A stretch of 64,000 nt of DNA, taken from NCBI GenBank assembly GCA_023213215.1, contig CP096136.1:3634724-3698723 (forward strand), written 5' to 3'. Source of the stretch: Flavobacterium sp. JAD_PAG50586_2. Lineage in GTDB: Bacteria > Bacteroidota > Bacteroidia > Flavobacteriales > Flavobacteriaceae. The translations under genes and the position numbers were made by a program. The notes under the pieces are model-generated. The model ran no database searches, was not told the origin of the DNA, and saw only the letters and a list, made by a program, of their open reading frames with translations. Shown here in pieces: positions 48,316-57,418 of this stretch; position 1 is the stretch's first letter, and every line of letters starts with the position of its first letter.

Positions 48316-48557
48316 TGATATTTAATTTTTAAGTTAGTGATAAATTTATTAGGTATAGTGTTTTTTATAATTTCAAGTACTTCCGCTTTTGTTTTTTGAA
48401 GACGTTGTGCTATTCTATCTAATAGATCATCTTCTTCATTTTTTTCCAGCTTTAAATCGGAAGGCATTAATTGGGGAAATCGTCTTCTGAGTAATTTGGA
48501 TTTTGAATCCCAATCCCCCAAAATTTTAATTTCTTCATATTTCATTTTAGTACCCAT
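48309..48557 (-). CDS. CsbD-like general stress protein
   Basis: 82 residues; an in-frame ATG at 48545 (MKYEEIK) is also possible. The pattern LGDWDSKSKLLRRRFPQLMP, DLKLEKNEEDDLLDRIAQRL and KTKAEVLEII matches CsbD/YjbJ stress proteins (W, then DD/E box, then LxxRLQ.KT). These small charged proteins are induced in general stress; the mechanism is unknown. It is the first gene of the minus-strand island that continues to the GT4 gene. Confidence 0.8.
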   Translation of the reverse strand: MGTKMKYEEIKILGDWDSKSKLLRRRFPQLMPSDLKLEKNEEDDLLDRIAQRLQKTKAEVLEIIKNTIPNKFITNLKIKYHE

Positions 48558-48708
48558 AATTATTCCTTTTTGATTACATTACAAAGTTGCTACAGACTGC
48601 CTTTAAAATTATTACATCATTAAAACGATTAGTTATATATATCCCATATTTGAATATAAAGGTCAGGTTAGTATGTGACCGGAAGGTTAGCAAAACATGA
48701 AGTATTAC

Positions 48709-48716
48709 TATATTTG
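48709..48716 (+). promoter_or_regulatory. Upstream Bacteroidota -7 box, PIG-L operon
   Basis: TATATTTG, 50 bp upstream of an identical box at 48759-48766. Confidence 0.45.
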
Positions 48717-48758
48717 TTAAAGAAATTCAAAAAACAAAAGCCACATTTTAAATAATAG

Positions 48759-48766
48759 TATATTTG
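48759..48766 (+). promoter_or_regulatory. Proximal Bacteroidota -7 box, PIG-L operon
   Basis: TATATTTG, 21 bp before the ATG at 48788; an alternative TTG start at 48764 would lie inside the box. Confidence 0.55.
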
Positions 48767-48787
48767 AAGAATTGCATCTCCTATCAA

Positions 48788-51277
48788 ATGAAACAAACAC
48801 TACTTTTCTCTTTCTTACTATTAAGCTTAAACGGATGGTCACAGCAACCGGTCAAACCCAATGCAGTAGAAGTATACCATCAGATACAAAAACTAAACTT
48901 TCTGGGCTCAGTCCTTTATATCGCAGCACATCCTGACGATGAAAACACAAGGCTTATTGCTTATCTGTCAAATGATATAAAAGCCCGCACAGGCTATCTG
49001 TCATTAACCCGAGGCGATGGCGGACAGAATCTCATTGGCCCTGAACTACGCGAACAATTAGGCGTAATAAGAACTCAGGAACTAATCGAAGCCCGAAAAA
49101 TTGATGGAGGTGAGCAGTTCTTTTCCCGTGCCAATGATTTCGGATTTTCCAAAAACCCTGATGAAACTTTACAGATTTGGGATAAGGAACAAGTATTGAG
49201 CGACGTTATATGGACAATCCGAAAATTTCAGCCCGATGTAATCATTAACCGTTTTGACCATCGTTCGCCCGGAACAACGCATGGCCATCATACTTCATCA
49301 GCTATGTTGAGTTTTGAGGCCTTTGATAAAGTAAATGATGCGACTGTTTATCCAAGCCAACTGCAATATACCAAAACCTGGCAGCCCAAACGTTTGTTCT
49401 TCAATACTTCATGGTGGTTTTATGGTAGTAAGGAAAAATTTGATGCTGCAGATAAATCAAATTTAAGTAAACTACAAATCGGAACCTATTATCAGTCGGT
49501 TGGGAAATCAAACCAGGAAATTGCAGCACTTAGTCGAAGCCGTCATCAGTCACAGGGATTTGGTTCTACCGGAACGCGTGGCGAAGAAGATGAATATCTG
49601 GAATTCCTTAAAGGAGATGTTCCAAAAAATAAAACAAACCTCTTTGACGGAATCGACACTACCTGGAATCGTCTAAAAGGCGGAAAAGCTATCGGCGATA
49701 TTCTTCTCGCAGTGGAGAGAAACTTCGATTTTAAAAACCCTTCTGCTTCTATTCCGGAATTGGTTAAAGCCTATAATTTAATTCAGAATCTGGAAGATAC
49801 CCATTGGAAGGAAATCAAAACGGAGGAAATCAAAAAGATCATTGCCGGTTGTGCCGGATTGTACCTTGAAGCTGTTGCCGATGTGGAAGAAGCTACTCCG
49901 GGAAGTACAATAAAAGTAAAGATTGAAGCCATCAACAGAAGTGGAATCCAAATGAATCTGAATACCATAAACACGGTTCCGAATTCCATGAGCATCCAAT
50001 CTATCACGTCATTAGAAAACAACAAATCAGTTACAAGAACTATTGAATTACAACTGCCGAATGATGAGCAATTCTCCAATGCCTATTGGTTAAACGAACT
50101 GGGAAGTGTTGGCATGTACACCGTTAATGAACAACAAAACATTGGCAAACCCGATGTAATCCGACATGTTAAAGTAACTTTTATAGTGGACGTTAATGGC
50201 ACAACAATTCCATTTGATCGAAATGTAATCTACAAATACAATGACGATGTAAAAGGAGAAGTTTACCAGCCTTTAGATATTGTTCCGGCAGTTACTTCTT
50301 CATTTGCTGAAAAAGTTTATATCTTCAATAACGATAGGGAAAAAGTTATAACCCTAAAAGTTAAAGCCGGAAAAGACAATCTGAATGGCAATGTAAAACT
50401 CGAACTTCCTGAAGGATGGAGTGTTTCTCCAAAGGAAATTCCGTTTACGATAGATAAAAAAGGACAGGAAACGATGGCTGTATTCAGCGTATCACCATCA
50501 AAGGAAATAAGCGAAATAAACATCAAAAGTATTATTACCGTTGACGGACAGATATTTGATAAAACAAAAATCGACATCAATTATACTCACATCTACAAGC
50601 AAATGGTTTTAAAGCCAGCCGAAGCAAAAGCCATTCGACTCAAAATCAAAACCAAAAATGAAAGGATTGGGTATATCATGGGTGCAGGTGACGAGGTTCC
50701 AAAAAGTCTAAGCCAAATGGGTTATGAAGTGGAAATCCTAAAACCTGAAGACATCTCTACAGAAAGATTGGCTGGTTTTGATGTGGTAATGACTGGAATA
50801 AGAGCTTACAATACGGTAAATGCACTCGCTTTCAAACAAAAGACCTTATTGGATTTTGTTAAAAATGGCAAGACTATGATTGTACAATACAACACCACTG
50901 ATGATTTGGTAACCAAAGATATTGCGCCTTTTCCTTTAAAGATTTCCCGCGACAGGGTTACTGAAGAAAATGCAGAAGTTCGTTTCCTGGCACCCAATAA
51001 TCCGGTATTGAATTACCCTAACAAAATTACGGCTGCCGATTTCAAAGGATGGAAACAGGAACAGGGATTGTATTATCCTAGTGAATATGACAAAGCCTTT
51101 ACTCCTATCCTTTCGGCTAACGACAAAGGCGAAACACCAAAAAATGGTGCGCTGTTAGTCGCAAAATACGGCAAAGGGCATTATGTGTATACCGGTTTAA
51201 GCTTCTTTAGGGAATTGCCCGAAGGTGTTTCCGGTGCGTTTCGATTATTGGCAAACATTATCGCAATAGGTAAATAA
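48788..51277 (+). CDS. Large secreted PIG-L-family deacetylase
   Basis: 829 residues from the ATG at 48788, with a signal peptide ending GWSQ. The zinc deacetylase domain carries AHPDDE (residues 47-52) and a downstream GTTHGHHTSS, both metal-site motifs. After the catalytic part come beta-sandwich regions (IKVKIEAINRSG, VKLELPEGWSVSP) and a C-terminal glutamine-amidotransferase-like part (FDVVMTGIRAYN, KTMIVQYNTTDD). PIG-L enzymes remove acetyl groups from N-acetylglucosamine-type sugars. This large exported form is not bacillithiol BshB, which is about 240 residues and cytosolic. It heads an operon with a small membrane protein and a sodium symporter. Confidence 0.88.
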   Translation: MKQTLLFSFLLLSLNGWSQQPVKPNAVEVYHQIQKLNFLGSVLYIAAHPDDENTRLIAYLSNDIKARTGYLSLTRGDGGQNLIGPELREQLGVIRTQELIEARKIDGGEQFFSRANDFGFSKNPDETLQIWDKEQVLSDVIWTIRKFQPDVIINRFDHRSPGTTHGHHTSSAMLSFEAFDKVNDATVYPSQLQYTKTWQPKRLFFNTSWWFYGSKEKFDAADKSNLSKLQIGTYYQSVGKSNQEIAALSRSRHQSQGFGSTGTRGEEDEYLEFLKGDVPKNKTNLFDGIDTTWNRLKGGKAIGDILLAVERNFDFKNPSASIPELVKAYNLIQNLEDTHWKEIKTEEIKKIIAGCAGLYLEAVADVEEATPGSTIKVKIEAINRSGIQMNLNTINTVPNSMSIQSITSLENNKSVTRTIELQLPNDEQFSNAYWLNELGSVGMYTVNEQQNIGKPDVIRHVKVTFIVDVNGTTIPFDRNVIYKYNDDVKGEVYQPLDIVPAVTSSFAEKVYIFNNDREKVITLKVKAGKDNLNGNVKLELPEGWSVSPKEIPFTIDKKGQETMAVFSVSPSKEISEINIKSIITVDGQIFDKTKIDINYTHIYKQMVLKPAEAKAIRLKIKTKNERIGYIMGAGDEVPKSLSQMGYEVEILKPEDISTERLAGFDVVMTGIRAYNTVNALAFKQKTLLDFVKNGKTMIVQYNTTDDLVTKDIAPFPLKISRDRVTEENAEVRFLAPNNPVLNYPNKITAADFKGWKQEQGLYYPSEYDKAFTPILSANDKGETPKNGALLVAKYGKGHYVYTGLSFFRELPEGVSGAFRLLANIIAIGK

Positions 51278-51278
51278 T

Positions 51279-51386
51279 ATGGAAAACAAAAAAACAACCA
51301 CTTGGAAAAATAGCTATACCTGGCTTCTCGTTATGAATGCAATTTATATCGTTATTTTTTTCCTCCTAATGCAATTATTCTTTTAA
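51279..51386 (+). CDS. 35-residue single-helix membrane protein
   Basis: MENKKTTTWKNSYTWLLVMN followed by a hydrophobic segment ending MQLFF, all in 35 codons. It starts 1 bp after the PIG-L stop and ends 3 bp before the symporter start, so it is translated in the same operon. A small helper subunit for the symporter is the simplest idea, as in other SSS transporters with tiny partners. Confidence 0.8.
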   Translation: MENKKTTTWKNSYTWLLVMNAIYIVIFFLLMQLFF

Positions 51387-51389
51387 CCC

Positions 51390-53111
51390 ATGCAGCAACT
51401 CGACTGGATCGTTTTATCGGTAACGCTTTTATTTATCGTTTTCTATGGTGTTTATAAAACCAAAGGAAGCAAAAACGTTGAGGATTACATTTTAGGCAAC
51501 AAGGAAACGCCGTGGTGGACGGTTGGCCTTTCGGTAATGGCAACACAGGCAAGCGCTATAACTTTCCTTTCTACACCGGGACAGGCTTATCATGACGGAA
51601 TGGGATTTGTGCAGTTTTACTTTGGTTTGCCCGTCGCCATGGTGGTAATTTCGATAACCTTTATTCCCATTTACCACAAGCTCAAGGTTTTTACGGCTTA
51701 CGAGTATTTAGAACAGCGATTCGATTTAAAGACACGTTCGTTTACAGCCATTCTATTCCTTATCCAACGTGGTTTAGGAACCGGTTTAACAATCTTTGCT
51801 CCAGCAATTATCCTCTCTTCTATTTTAGGTTGGAATCTAACATTACTTAACATTATTATTGGAATACTAGTAATCATCTACACTTTTGCCGGTGGAACCA
51901 AAGCCGTAAACGTTACCCAAAAACAGCAGATGTTTATCATCATGTTGGGAATGATTACCACTTTCTTCCTAATCCTGCATTTGTTACCGAATGATATGAC
52001 ATTTTCTAATGCGATGCATATTGCTGGTGCCAATGACAAGATGAACATTCTGGATTTTTCTTTTGATCTGGATAACAAATATACTTTCTGGAGTGGAATT
52101 ACGGGTGGTTTCTTCCTGATGCTTTCTTATTTTGGTACCGATCAGTCACAGGTTGGACGATACCTTTCGGGCAAATCTGATAAGGAAAGCCAGATGGGAT
52201 TGATCATGAATGGTTTTCTTAAAGTACCCATGCAGTTTTTTATCCTGCTTACCGGAGTCATGGTTTTTGTATTCTTCCAGTTCAATCCGGTGCCACTGAA
52301 TTTCAATCCGGTTAATACAGCTGCTATCGAAAAATCGAAATATGCCGATCAATACCATTCTCTGGAAAAACAACTGGCAAAATTGTCGGAAGAGAAAAAA
52401 GAGTTTAACCTAATCTATATCGATCACTTAAACCAAGGCTATGATAATAAGATCCTGCGGAATAAACTCATCTCATTATCCGTAAAGGAAAACGACCTGC
52501 ACGACGAAGCCAAAGTTATCATCAGTAAAGTAGACGAAAAAGCCGAAACCAACGACAAGGATTATGTGTTCATTTATTTCATCTTGCACTACCTGCCATC
52601 GGGATTAATTGGTCTTTTACTTGCCGTAATCCTGTCCGCAGCCATGTCATCTTCGGCTTCGGGATTAACTGCCTTAGCATCCACCACGGCTATCGATATC
52701 TACAAACGAAACCTCAAAGAAGAAAAATCGGAAAAGCATTATGTGAATGCAACAAAAGCGTTTACCTTACTTTGGGGCGTTATTGCCATTGGTTTTGCCT
52801 GTGTGGGGACTTTGTTTGAAAACCTGATTCAATTGGTAAACATTGTCGGCTCTATTTTCTATGGAACTGTTTTGGGTGTGTTCCTGGTAGGCTTCTATGT
52901 CAAGTTTGTAAGGGCCAATTCTATTTTCTATAGCGCTGTCATCAGCCAGACTACCATTTTTATCATCTATTACTATACGATTCATATCTATCCTAACGGA
53001 CAGGAAAAACTGGGTTACCTTTGGCTGAACTTCATCGGAGCTTCTTTAACCGTAGTGCTTTCAGTTCTTTTTCAATTTGCAATAAAGGGTAAGTCGAAAG
53101 TTATGGCATAA
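51390..53111 (+). CDS. Sodium:solute symporter (SSS family)
   Basis: 573 residues with about thirteen membrane segments. SSS features are LGNKETPWWTVGLSVMATQ, TFLSTPGQAYHDG, FAGGTKAVNVTQKQQ and SAAMSSSASGLTALASTTA (Na+ site helix). Residues about 310-390 hold a charged loop absent from the shorter relatives. It moves a sugar, acid or amino acid with Na+ into the cell. The operon partners, a secreted deacetylase and a 35-residue helix, suggest uptake of a deacetylated amino sugar, which remains inferred. Confidence 0.92.
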   Translation: MQQLDWIVLSVTLLFIVFYGVYKTKGSKNVEDYILGNKETPWWTVGLSVMATQASAITFLSTPGQAYHDGMGFVQFYFGLPVAMVVISITFIPIYHKLKVFTAYEYLEQRFDLKTRSFTAILFLIQRGLGTGLTIFAPAIILSSILGWNLTLLNIIIGILVIIYTFAGGTKAVNVTQKQQMFIIMLGMITTFFLILHLLPNDMTFSNAMHIAGANDKMNILDFSFDLDNKYTFWSGITGGFFLMLSYFGTDQSQVGRYLSGKSDKESQMGLIMNGFLKVPMQFFILLTGVMVFVFFQFNPVPLNFNPVNTAAIEKSKYADQYHSLEKQLAKLSEEKKEFNLIYIDHLNQGYDNKILRNKLISLSVKENDLHDEAKVIISKVDEKAETNDKDYVFIYFILHYLPSGLIGLLLAVILSAAMSSSASGLTALASTTAIDIYKRNLKEEKSEKHYVNATKAFTLLWGVIAIGFACVGTLFENLIQLVNIVGSIFYGTVLGVFLVGFYVKFVRANSIFYSAVISQTTIFIIYYYTIHIYPNGQEKLGYLWLNFIGASLTVVLSVLFQFAIKGKSKVMA

Positions 53112-53146
53112 AAAAACCACGAGATCTATACTAGAAATCGTGGTTG
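53108..53146. terminator. Bidirectional terminator
   Basis: AACCACGA (53115-53122) and TCGTGGTT (53138-53145) pair; an A-run lies on the symporter side and acts as the T-run for the DUF2911 gene. Confidence 0.7.
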
Positions 53147-53168
53147 AATTATTCTTAAGAACGAAGCC

Positions 53169-54023
53169 TTATTTCTTGCTCCACTCTTTTATACTGTCAT
53201 TGTTCATCTTAACGTAATCAGCATTTTTAGCTTTTTCAGCTGCAGCCAATGATAATTTAGCAGTAGCAATAGCTCCGGTTTTATCGCCTAATTTAGCCTG
53301 GATCAATGATTTCTGACGTAACTGCCAAAACGGAACCTCTTCTCCAGCTTTTACCATTGAAGTAGCTTTGTTTACATATTCTAAAGCTTTATTCATGTCG
53401 CCATTAGAATTGTAAAAATACTGCGCAGAAGAAAAGTAATCGCCCGCTGTTGGTCCGGCCAATGTCTTTTCTATACTCGCCATAGCTGTTTTCTGTGTTG
53501 GAACACTAAACTTTACAGAAGCCATGGTTTTTTCCCATGAGATATCAAGTGTTGCACTGTCATTGGTTAGATTGCCAATTCCTAAGGTAAACGTTTCTAC
53601 ATTGTGATTCAAAGCGATTGGATCTACATTGGTAGTAACGGCCACATTGTTAACATTCCAGTTTTCCGGAGTTCCCCAATTGTCGGTATCTGTATAGAAA
53701 ATTATTTCCCACATATCTGCCTTTGGCGTAGTGAATATAGCGTATTTTCCTTTTTTAAGTGTGCTTCCATTAATTACCACATCTTCGCTGAAGGTAATCA
53801 TTGAATTCTGGTTCGCACCGGTTCTCCATAGTTTTCCAAACGGAACCAAATCTCCAAAAATAGTTCTTCCTTTAGCGCTTGGGCGCGAATATTCAATAGT
53901 AACATCAGTCAGGCCAACTACTTGAGAAACGGTAGATTTTGGACTCGGCGCTGGTGTTTTAACCTGAGCATTAATAACATAACTAGCAATAAGGGTTGCT
54001 AAAATAAAAATAATTTTTTTCAT
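53169..54023 (-). CDS. DUF2911 exported protein with TPR-like end
   Basis: 284 residues with a signal peptide (ends VINAQ). DUF2911 is recognised from IEYSRPSAKGRTIFG, GKLWRTGANQNSMITFS, LKKGKYAIFTTP and DNWGTPENWN. Residues about 190-284 form helices of tetratricopeptide type (YFYNSNGDMNKALEYVNKA, LGDKTGAIATAKLSL). Exact role unknown; the family is probably periplasmic. A promoter box lies upstream and a terminator downstream, so it is monocistronic. Confidence 0.9.
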   Translation of the reverse strand: MKKIIFILATLIASYVINAQVKTPAPSPKSTVSQVVGLTDVTIEYSRPSAKGRTIFGDLVPFGKLWRTGANQNSMITFSEDVVINGSTLKKGKYAIFTTPKADMWEIIFYTDTDNWGTPENWNVNNVAVTTNVDPIALNHNVETFTLGIGNLTNDSATLDISWEKTMASVKFSVPTQKTAMASIEKTLAGPTAGDYFSSAQYFYNSNGDMNKALEYVNKATSMVKAGEEVPFWQLRQKSLIQAKLGDKTGAIATAKLSLAAAEKAKNADYVKMNNDSIKEWSKK

Positions 54024-54046
54024 AAAGAGGTTTTTTAGAAGTTGCC

Positions 54047-54054
54047 CAAATTTA
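54047..54054 (-). promoter_or_regulatory. Bacteroidota -7 box, DUF2911 gene
   Basis: TAAATTTG on the minus strand, 23 bp before the start. Confidence 0.5.
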
Positions 54055-54160
54055 CAAATAGTATCAGCTTCGGAATGTTAACAATAACTTAAAAATATTT
54101 TGTTTAATAAAAATCGATAATAATTAAACAAACATTAGTATTTTTACATAAAAATAAAAC

Positions 54161-54631
54161 GTGAAAATATATACTTTACAAACCAAACAGAAACTGCCAA
54201 TTTCGATTGAGGAAGCATGGGATTTCCTTTCCAACCCTAAGAATTTAGAAATCATAACTCCTGATGCGATGGGATTCAAAACTATTTCGGGAGATGACAG
54301 GGCTATTTACCCGGGCCAAATTATTCAATACACAGTTAAACCATTGCTGGGCATTCCTGTAAAATGGGTTACCGAAATTACACATGTTGTTGACGGAAAG
54401 TATTTTGTTGATGAGCAACGTTTCGGCCCTTATGCTTTATGGCATCACAAACATTTCCTAAAGCAAATACCAGGCGGCATTGAAATGGAAGATATTGTAG
54501 ATTACAAACTTCCTATGGGAATCCTGGGACAATTGGTACATCCGTTCTTGGTTAAACCAAAACTAGCAGAAATATTTGAATACCGAAACAAGAAACTAAT
54601 TGAACTATTTGGTAAATTTAAAGAAAGATAA
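54161..54631 (+). CDS. SRPBCC-family protein of the photolyase cluster
   Basis: 156 residues starting at a GTG. The START/Bet v 1-like fold is seen in PISIEEAWDFLSNPKNLEIITP, VTEITHVVDGKYFVDEQRFG, YALWHHKHFLKQIPGG and MEDIVDYKLPMGILG. Such proteins bind a hydrophobic ligand in a deep cavity. It is followed after 1 bp by the SDR gene and then the photolyase, an arrangement I recall in light-responsive loci of Bacteroidota. The ligand is unknown. Confidence 0.88.
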   Translation: MKIYTLQTKQKLPISIEEAWDFLSNPKNLEIITPDAMGFKTISGDDRAIYPGQIIQYTVKPLLGIPVKWVTEITHVVDGKYFVDEQRFGPYALWHHKHFLKQIPGGIEMEDIVDYKLPMGILGQLVHPFLVKPKLAEIFEYRNKKLIELFGKFKER

Positions 54632-54632
54632 A

Positions 54633-55331
54633 ATGAAAAACATACTATTGATTGGAGGCTCATATGGCATAGGGTATGCTTTGGCAAAGGAATTAGAGCT
54701 TGGTTACAATGTTTTTATCGCTTCCCGCACAAATGAAAATCTAACCGATGCAAAGGCAGTACACATTCCATTTGACGCCACAACAGACACTTTAAATAGT
54801 GCCGATTTACCAAACGTCATCGATGGCCTAGTCTATCTTCCGGGAAGCATAAACTTACGCCCTTTCAAGGGATTAAAATTAGAGACCTTCGAAAGCGACA
54901 TGCAGCTTAATTTCTTTTCGATGGTCAAAGTAATCCAAAGCATCTTACCCCAGCTTACTGCTTCCGAGCAATCCAGTATTGTCGTATTCAGTTCGGTGGC
55001 TGTTGGCGTTGGAATGCCATTCCATACCAGCGTTGCAGCGGCAAAAGGAGCTATCGAAGGTTTTGCTAGAGCGTTAGCTGCCGAATATGCTCCAAAAATC
55101 CGAGTCAACGTAATTGCTCCTTCCCTAACGAACACACCCTTAGCTGATAAGTTCTTAAGCAGTGATGAAAAGAAAGAAAAAGCAGCACTTCGCCATCCCT
55201 TAAAAAGAGTCGGAAAGTCGGAAGACATAGCACAGATGGCCAGTTTCCTATTGAATGAAAAAAGTTCCTGGATTACAGGACAGGTCTTCCATGTAGATGG
55301 CGGAATGTCATCCTTACAGCTAAACTCCTAA
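54633..55331 (+). CDS. SDR-type oxidoreductase lacking the catalytic tyrosine
   Basis: 232 residues from the ATG at 54633, one base after the SRPBCC stop. The Rossmann loop is IGGSYGIG; the catalytic Ser is in VVFSSVAVG. The usual YxxxK is read as VAAAK (in HTSVAAAKGAI), so the catalytic Tyr is replaced by Val. The C-terminal part (APSLTNTPL, SSWITGQVFHVDGGMS) is normal SDR. It may bind NAD(P) without ordinary activity or use another residue. Neighbours point to a light-damage module. Confidence 0.88.
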   Translation: MKNILLIGGSYGIGYALAKELELGYNVFIASRTNENLTDAKAVHIPFDATTDTLNSADLPNVIDGLVYLPGSINLRPFKGLKLETFESDMQLNFFSMVKVIQSILPQLTASEQSSIVVFSSVAVGVGMPFHTSVAAAKGAIEGFARALAAEYAPKIRVNVIAPSLTNTPLADKFLSSDEKKEKAALRHPLKRVGKSEDIAQMASFLLNEKSSWITGQVFHVDGGMSSLQLNS

Positions 55332-55365
55332 ACCTCATAACCTTATAAACCTTCTAAACATTCCT
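55330..55365. repeat. 9-bp tandem repeat AACCTNNTA, about four copies
   Basis: AAACCTCAT, AACCTTATA, AACCTTCTA, AACATTCCT fill the gap between the SDR and photolyase genes. The same 9-bp unit, inverted, occurs at 58440-58472. Confidence 0.6.
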
Positions 55366-55368
55366 CAA

Positions 55369-56655
55369 ATGAATATATTCTGGTTTCGCCGTGACTTGCG
55401 GTTAGATGACAATGTAGGACTTTTTCACGCTTTGAATAGTGATCAGGAAGTGTTACCCTTATTTATCTTTGACGAAACCATACTTTCTCAGTTGCCTAAA
55501 AACGATGCCCGCGTTACCTTCATCCATCAACAGTTAGCCCTAATCCAAAAACAACTGAAAGCTGTTGGAAAATCACTGGCGGTGTTTCACGGAAATCCGT
55601 TGGAAGTCTTTGCTAAATTAGTTGATGAAAACAAAATCAACACTGTTTATACCAATCATGATTATGAACCGTATGCACGGAAACGAGATTTGGAATTATA
55701 CCATTTATTCAAAGACCATAACATCACTTTCAAGACGAGCAAGGATCAGGTTATTTTCGAAAAAAGTGAAGTCAGTAAAGACGACGGAACGCCTTATGTA
55801 GTCTATACACCCTATTCTAATAAGTGGAAAGATAACTTTAGTAGAATTCGTTTAGAAAATTACAAATCAGAAGATTACCTTAAAAATATAATTACACACT
55901 CCTATCCTTTTTTACCCTTAAGCGAAATTGGATTTGAACCATCGTCAATCAAGATAACACCCTTTAACATTTCTGATTCGTTAATAGATAATTACGAAGC
56001 TACCCGCAATTTTCCAGCCTTAAATAAGACTTCGTATTTAGGTATTTACCTCCGCTTCGGCACCGTTTCCATTCGCAAAATGGTGGCAAAAGCATTAGAA
56101 AGCAACAACGAAACTTTCCTAAAGGAATTAATCTGGAGAGAGTTCTTTATGCAGATTCTTTGGCATTTTCCACACACAGTCAATGCAAGTTTCCGTCCAA
56201 AATATGACAGTATCGTGTGGGACAATAACGAAGCCTTATTCCAAAAATGGTGTGACGGCAAAACTGGTTATCCTTTTGTGGATGCCGGAATGCGCGAACT
56301 CAATGCCACCGGGCACATGCACAACCGCGTCCGTATGATTGTTGCTAGTTTTCTGTGCAAACACTTGTTGATTGACTGGCGCTGGGGAGAAACCTATTTT
56401 GCCACTAAACTGCTCGATTACGAACAATCCAGTAATGTTGGCAACTGGCAATGGGCTGCAGGAAGCGGTGTAGATGCTGCGCCTTACTTCAGGATATTCA
56501 ATCCTACGGAACAGGTAAAGAAGTTTGACAAAGACTTACACTATATCAAAAAATGGATACCCGAATTCGGAACCGAGGCTTATCCTAATCCAATCGTAGA
56601 ACACAAGGAAGCACGCGAGAAATGTCTACTTGTATACAAAGCTGCCGTGGGTTAA
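55369..56655 (+). CDS. phrB: Deoxyribodipyrimidine photolyase
   Basis: 428 residues. The antenna domain begins IFWFRRDLRLDDNVGLFHAL. The FAD-binding helical part carries TSYLGIYLRFGTVSIR, ELIWREFFMQILWHFP, WCDGKTGYPFVDAGMREL, TGHMHNRVRMIVASFL and NVGNWQWAAGSGVDAAPYFR, the class I CPD photolyase signature. It uses blue light to split cyclobutane pyrimidine dimers. Its last bases overlap the convergent GDSL esterase gene by 4 bp, so the two transcripts must run into each other. Confidence 0.95.
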   Translation: MNIFWFRRDLRLDDNVGLFHALNSDQEVLPLFIFDETILSQLPKNDARVTFIHQQLALIQKQLKAVGKSLAVFHGNPLEVFAKLVDENKINTVYTNHDYEPYARKRDLELYHLFKDHNITFKTSKDQVIFEKSEVSKDDGTPYVVYTPYSNKWKDNFSRIRLENYKSEDYLKNIITHSYPFLPLSEIGFEPSSIKITPFNISDSLIDNYEATRNFPALNKTSYLGIYLRFGTVSIRKMVAKALESNNETFLKELIWREFFMQILWHFPHTVNASFRPKYDSIVWDNNEALFQKWCDGKTGYPFVDAGMRELNATGHMHNRVRMIVASFLCKHLLIDWRWGETYFATKLLDYEQSSNVGNWQWAAGSGVDAAPYFRIFNPTEQVKKFDKDLHYIKKWIPEFGTEAYPNPIVEHKEAREKCLLVYKAAVG

Positions 56656-57302
56656 TTATTGACCAAAGCTTCCATCTCCTTGGTCCAGATGGCATACCCT
56701 TTTTGGTTCATGTGCAGGTTGTCTTCTATAAAGATATCTTTCATTGGCTTACCATTCTCCAGCATCTTATCCCAAACATTAACAAAAACAGCATTGGGCT
56801 TGTCCTTTAGGTAATTGCTTATTAAGGCATTCGCAGCCATCATCCTGTCCTTCATTGACCAGCGCAGGATAGAGGGCTTAATAGAAACAAAGACAATTGG
56901 AACATCAGGGAATTTTGCCTGCATCGTTCCATAAAGCATTTTGAACCGCTCAAAAACTATTTCAGGCGTAACCTTTTCCGAACTGGCAATATCGTTCTCA
57001 CCGCAGTACAGGAATATCTTCTTGGGTTTATATTTTAAAACCACATTGTCCTGGTACCGAATTACATCTTCCAAAGTTGCACCGCCAAAAGCACGGTTCA
57101 GTATCCTGGTATTATGGAAGTCATCGTTAACCGTTTTCCACAAGCGGAAAGACGAACTGCCAATAAAGAGTATCATACCTTCATGTGGCTCCTGAATGCT
57201 GTCTGCCACCCGGAACGCCTTGATTTCATCCCAAAACGGTTTTTGTTGGGCAGTTGTACTGAATGTTATAAAAAGAACTAGTAGGACGGCAAATCTTTTC
57301 AT
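56652..57302 (-). CDS. Exported GDSL/SGNH-type esterase
   Basis: 216 residues with a signal peptide (ends STTAQ). SGNH blocks are LFIGSSSFRLW (Ser), NRAFGGATLED (Gly), YCGENDIASS (Asn) and DNLHMNQKGYAIW (Asp-His). It would cleave an acyl ester, for example an acetyl group on a polysaccharide or peptidoglycan, in the periplasm. The gene ends within the photolyase gene end, on the opposite strand. Confidence 0.9.
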   Translation of the reverse strand: MKRFAVLLVLFITFSTTAQQKPFWDEIKAFRVADSIQEPHEGMILFIGSSSFRLWKTVNDDFHNTRILNRAFGGATLEDVIRYQDNVVLKYKPKKIFLYCGENDIASSEKVTPEIVFERFKMLYGTMQAKFPDVPIVFVSIKPSILRWSMKDRMMAANALISNYLKDKPNAVFVNVWDKMLENGKPMKDIFIEDNLHMNQKGYAIWTKEMEALVNN

Positions 57303-57418
57303 TGCGATGTATTTTTTAATTCCCTAAAGTTAAGGATGAAAATCCATTATCTGAAATTTAATTACCTCCGACCTTGTTTTTTAACTAACTTTACCATTCA
57401 CTTAAAAAAATAGCGTTT

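Noticed and set aside
48788..51277. PIG-L deacetylase as BshB of the bacillithiol pathway
   Set aside because: It has a signal peptide and about 829 residues; BshB is cytosolic and about 240 residues.
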